6,201 nucleotides of DNA, taken from an uncultured Verrucomicrobiota bacterium. Lineage in GTDB: Bacteria; Verrucomicrobiota; Kiritimatiellia; RFP12; UBA1067. The stretch is taken from NCBI GenBank assembly GCA_947305825.1, contig CAMZET010000091.1:1-6201 (forward strand), given 5' to 3'. Below, piece by piece: positions 1 to 6,201 of the stretch. Each line of letters begins with the position of its first letter. Position 1 is the first letter of the stretch. The position numbers and the translations under genes are program-made. A model generated the notes under the pieces. That model ran no database searches, was not told the origin of the DNA, and worked only from the letters and a program-made list of their open reading frames with translations.

Positions 1-3620
<3,620 letters not shown>

Positions 3621-3622
3621 CG

Positions 3623-4678
3623 ATGAAGACGTCGCTGTTCTGGTATCCGCTCCCCGAACGGCTGATTGCCCAGCACCCGGCAGAAAAGCGCGGCACGGAG
3701 AAAATGATGGTGCTCCACCGCGCTACCGGCGTGCTGGAGCACCGTCATATTGCCGACATCACCGAATACATCATGCCGGAAGACCTTCTCGTCGTAAACG
3801 ACACGAAGGTTTTTCCGGCGCGTCTTATCGGCTCTTGGCCTGATACGGGCGGCCAAGTCGAAATCCTGCTCGTCTCTCCGGCGCCGGAATCGACAGACTG
3901 GAACTGCATAGTCGGTTCCGGGCGCAAGTGTCGCGAGGGGCAGCGCGCCGTGTTCGGCCCGAACGGCGAACTCGCCGCGACGCTCGTCAAGCCGCTTGAA
4001 GGCATAGGAATGTGGCGCGTCGCTTTCGCCGCCGCCCGCCCGCTCATGGAACTCCTCGACCAATTCGGCCACACGCCGGTGCCGCCATACGTCAAACGTG
4101 AAGGAACGCCTGAAGAGGAAAAAGCCGACCGCGAACGCTACCAGACCATCTATGCTCGCGAAATCGGCTCCGTTGCCGCGCCTACCGCCGGGCTCCATTT
4201 CACCGAAGAAATATTCGCCGCCCTGGAAGCCAAGGGCGTGCGCCGCGTCGCCGTCACGCTCCATGTGGGTCCGGGCACTTTCCGCCCCGTCAAGGTCGAC
4301 AACATCGAAGACCACCACATGGACTTCGAGGCTTTCACCGTGCCACCCGAAACCGCCGACGCCATAAACGAATGCAAAGCGCGTGGCGGCAGGGTGTTCT
4401 GCTGCGGCTCCACCACCGTGCGAACGCTCGAGACAGTCGCCGCCGCTCACGACGGCAAAGTCGTCGCCGGCTCAGGCGCAAGCAACATTTTCATCTACCC
4501 GCCTTACAAGTTCCTCGTCACCGACTGCATGCTCACCAATTTCCACCTTCCGCAGTCTACCCTCCTCATGATGGTTTCCGCGCTCGCCGGACGCGAGCGC
4601 ATGCTTTGCGCATACGCGATGGCCGTGCGCGCCAACTACCGCTTCTTCTCCTATGGCGATTGCATGCTCATCGTCTGA
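3623..4678 (+). CDS. queA: S-adenosylmethionine:tRNA ribosyltransferase-isomerase (QueA)
   Basis: QueA transfers and isomerises the ribosyl part of S-adenosylmethionine onto 7-aminomethyl-7-deazaguanine at the wobble position of GUN-anticodon tRNAs, giving epoxyqueuosine. This is the penultimate step of queuosine synthesis in the cytoplasm. The product is 351 residues, close to the 342-356 of B. subtilis and E. coli. Family signatures run in order: LIAQHP (14-19), DLLVVNDTKVFPARL (54-68), GHTPVPPY (149-156), a YQTIYA block (173-178), GSVAAPTAGLHF (182-193), TLHVGPGTFRPV (212-223), GSTTVRTLE (262-270), TNFHLPQSTL (305-314) and the final YRFFSYGDCML (339-349). The chosen ATG sits 2 bases after the rpoC stop and gives the standard QueA N-terminus. 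No Shine-Dalgarno sequence precedes it, so ribosomes finishing rpoC probably reinitiate here. Some signature positions differ: Pro294 for the Gly of IYPG, and Asp234 for the His of the usual MHxE. The gene is otherwise complete and looks functional. Confidence 0.97.
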   Translation: MKTSLFWYPLPERLIAQHPAEKRGTEKMMVLHRATGVLEHRHIADITEYIMPEDLLVVNDTKVFPARLIGSWPDTGGQVEILLVSPAPESTDWNCIVGSGRKCREGQRAVFGPNGELAATLVKPLEGIGMWRVAFAAARPLMELLDQFGHTPVPPYVKREGTPEEEKADRERYQTIYAREIGSVAAPTAGLHFTEEIFAALEAKGVRRVAVTLHVGPGTFRPVKVDNIEDHHMDFEAFTVPPETADAINECKARGGRVFCCGSTTVRTLETVAAAHDGKVVAGSGASNIFIYPPYKFLVTDCMLTNFHLPQSTLLMMVSALAGRERMLCAYAMAVRANYRFFSYGDCMLIV

Positions 4679-4736
4679 CACCCAGACAAACGACTTTCCA
4701 ACGAACCGTATCAATCAGCAATCTATATCCGAAGAC
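4679..4736 (+). other. queA-metG intergenic leader, A/C-rich, without a Shine-Dalgarno sequence
   Basis: These 58 bases are the only real non-coding stretch in the window. They are about 45% GC (26 of 58), well below the flanking genes, and contain only seven G residues, so the RNA should be largely unstructured. There is no AGGAGG-like site before the metG ATG; the nearest purine run (GAAG, 4731-4734) is only two bases from the start and too close to act as one. I see no T-tract terminator and no convincing -35/-10 pair. The short length suggests metG is read from the same transcript as rpoC and queA, but a separate weak promoter cannot be excluded. Confidence 0.6.
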
Positions 4737-6201
4737 ATGGAAAAGCGTAGAATAATAGTCACCAGCGCCTTGCCGTATGCAAACGGCGACATCCATATCG
4801 GCCACCTCGTCGAATACGTCCAGACCGATATCTGGGTCCGCTTCCAGAAAATGCTCGGCAACGAGTGCATATACGTGTGCGCGGACGACACACACGGCAC
4901 GCCCATCATGATTCGCGCCCGCAAGGAAGGCATCACGCCGGAAGCGCTCATCGAACGCGCCCATGCCGAGCACGTGCGCGACTTCACGTCTTTCCAGATT
5001 GAATTCGACAATTACTACACGACGAATTCGCCGGAGAACCGCGAGCTCTCGGAAAAGATTTACGCGGCGATGGAAGCGGCCGGGGCCGTGACGCGCAAGA
5101 CCGCCCCGCAGCTCTACTGCGAACATTGCAATATGTTCCTGCCCGACCGCTTCGTGAAGGGAACGTGCCCGAAGTGCGGTGCGCCGAACCAGTACGGCGA
5201 CTCTTGCGACAAGTGCGGCGCCACGTACGGCGCAGAGGAACTCGGCGCGCCGCTCTGCACCACGTGCGGCGCCGAACCGAAACTCCGCGACTCCGAGCAC
5301 CTCTACTTCGAACTCGAACCACAGCACGAATACCTCGAAAAGTGGCTTCCGCTGCATACGCAGTCGGACGTCTCCAACAAGCTGCTGGAATGGTTCGGCG
5401 AGCCTTTGCGAGGCTGGTGCATCTCGCGCGACGCACCGTATTTCGGCTTCGAGATTCCCGGCCACAAGGGCAAGTTCTTCTACGTCTGGGTCGACGCGCC
5501 TATCGGCTACATCGCCAGCCTCACCGACTGGTGCAAGCGCAACGGCAAGAAGCTCGAAGATTACTGGACGACCGACGCCGGCGCAACGCCCAAGAGCGAA
5601 ATATACCACTTCATCGGCAAGGACATAATCCGCTTCCACTGCCTCTTCTGGCCGGGAATGCTCCACGCGGCAGGATTCCAAGGCCCGGACAAGGTTTTCG
5701 TGCACGGCTTCTTGACTGTTAACGGCGAGAAGATGTCGAAGTCCAAGGGCACGTTCATCAATGCCCGCACATATCTCGACCACTTGCCGCCGGAGGCTCT
5801 GCGCTACTACTACGCGGCTAAAATCGGCGGCACGACGGACGACATGGACTTGAACCTGAACGACTTCGTGCAGAGGGTGAACGCCGATTTGGTGGGCAAA
5901 ATCACGAATATCGCCTCGCGCGGGGCGCAGATGCTTCAGAAGAAGCTCGGCGGTACGCTTGGTACGCTCGACGACGAGGGACGCGAGCTCCTGGAAAAAT
6001 GCCGCGCCGCCGCGCCACAGATTGCCCGCTACTATGAAGAACGCCGCTTCAACCTCGCCGTTGTCGAAATCTGCCGCCTCGCCGACGCCGCTAACGGCTT
6101 CTTCGACTCCAGGGAGCCGTGGAAATCGGTCAAGACGGACGCCGAAGCAACGCGCACGTCGCTCACCGCCGCTCTCAACGCTTTCCGTCTGATAGCCATA
6201 T
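4737..6201 (+). CDS. metG: Methionyl-tRNA synthetase (3'-truncated by window edge)
   Basis: MetG charges initiator and elongator tRNA-Met with methionine, using ATP, in the cytoplasm. The frame is open from the ATG to the window end (488 codons plus one base) with no stop. E. coli MetG has 677 residues, so up to about 190 are missing. The class I Rossmann fold carries HIGH at residues 20-23 (inside PYANGDIHIGH) and KMSKS at 332-336. The connective domain has four CxxC pairs (C128/C131, C144/C147, C157/C160, C174/C177), the two-knuckle type able to bind two zinc ions. The anticodon-binding helical domain begins near 375. N391, R395 and W462 correspond to the E. coli residues N391, R395 and W461 that read the CAU anticodon. 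The end of that domain and any C-terminal tRNA-binding module lie outside the window. The ATG is chosen because it gives the family's N-terminus and no upstream in-frame ATG exists in the leader. No Shine-Dalgarno sequence is seen. Confidence 0.98.
   Translation, partial: MEKRRIIVTSALPYANGDIHIGHLVEYVQTDIWVRFQKMLGNECIYVCADDTHGTPIMIRARKEGITPEALIERAHAEHVRDFTSFQIEFDNYYTTNSPENRELSEKIYAAMEAAGAVTRKTAPQLYCEHCNMFLPDRFVKGTCPKCGAPNQYGDSCDKCGATYGAEELGAPLCTTCGAEPKLRDSEHLYFELEPQHEYLEKWLPLHTQSDVSNKLLEWFGEPLRGWCISRDAPYFGFEIPGHKGKFFYVWVDAPIGYIASLTDWCKRNGKKLEDYWTTDAGATPKSEIYHFIGKDIIRFHCLFWPGMLHAAGFQGPDKVFVHGFLTVNGEKMSKSKGTFINARTYLDHLPPEALRYYYAAKIGGTTDDMDLNLNDFVQRVNADLVGKITNIASRGAQMLQKKLGGTLGTLDDEGRELLEKCRAAAPQIARYYEERRFNLAVVEICRLADAANGFFDSREPWKSVKTDAEATRTSLTAALNAFRLIAI

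Noticed and set aside
4673..4687. Short inverted repeat GTCTG/CAGAC across the queA stop, a possible terminator
   Set aside because: The stem is only 5 base pairs, the loop is 5 bases and no T-tract follows, so it is too weak to call a terminator.
4695..4729. Possible promoter before metG (TTTCCA and TATATC)
   Set aside because: The -10-like hexamer ends seven bases before the ATG and the -35-like element is poor; the match is no better than expected in an AT-richer spacer.
4668..5783. A 371-codon minus-strand open frame over metG
   Set aside because: It is in codon register with metG, which has all its signature motifs, and the antisense product has no recognisable domain.

Overview
The window carries three genes on the + strand in one tight array: the 3' four-fifths of rpoC (RNA polymerase beta' subunit), a complete queA (queuosine tRNA modification) and the 5' part of metG (methionyl-tRNA synthetase), which runs off the right edge. 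No RNA gene, mobile element, CRISPR array, repeat array or convincing terminator was seen. The only non-coding stretches are 2 bases between rpoC and queA and 58 bases between queA and metG.

The organism is a bacterium with a GC-rich genome (roughly 60% GC by eye, C or G favoured at third positions) and an ordinary code with TGA as stop. RpoC carries the large insertion in its trigger loop (SI3) that is known from many Gram-negative lineages and absent from Firmicutes, Actinobacteria and Thermus. MetG has the two-knuckle, eight-cysteine form. Neither initiation site in the window has a Shine-Dalgarno sequence. Together these fit a Gram-negative lineage other than typical Proteobacteria. A PVC-group member (for example Kiritimatiellota, Lentisphaerota or Verrucomicrobiota) is a guess from overall flavour only, and nothing here proves a phylum.

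Layout: bases 1-3620 are rpoC, missing about 297 N-terminal residues by E. coli numbering. It has an intact catalytic centre, bridge helix, zinc site and trigger loop, and ends in an unusual acidic tail. Bases 3623-4678 are queA, beginning 2 bases after the rpoC stop, so the two are almost certainly co-transcribed and probably translationally coupled. Bases 4679-4736 are an A/C-rich, G-poor leader. Bases 4737-6201 are metG, open to the window end.

All three are core information-processing genes: transcription, tRNA anticodon modification and tRNA charging. In many bacteria rpoC is followed by rpsL-rpsG-fusA, so queA-metG here is a lineage-specific arrangement. I found no new biological system. 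The points most worth a second look are the roughly 106-residue RpoC tail without a single basic residue, a marked GAG-to-GAA shift along rpoC, a Lys in the normally invariant DSGARG motif of RpoC, several substitutions in QueA signature motifs, and translation starts without Shine-Dalgarno sequences.
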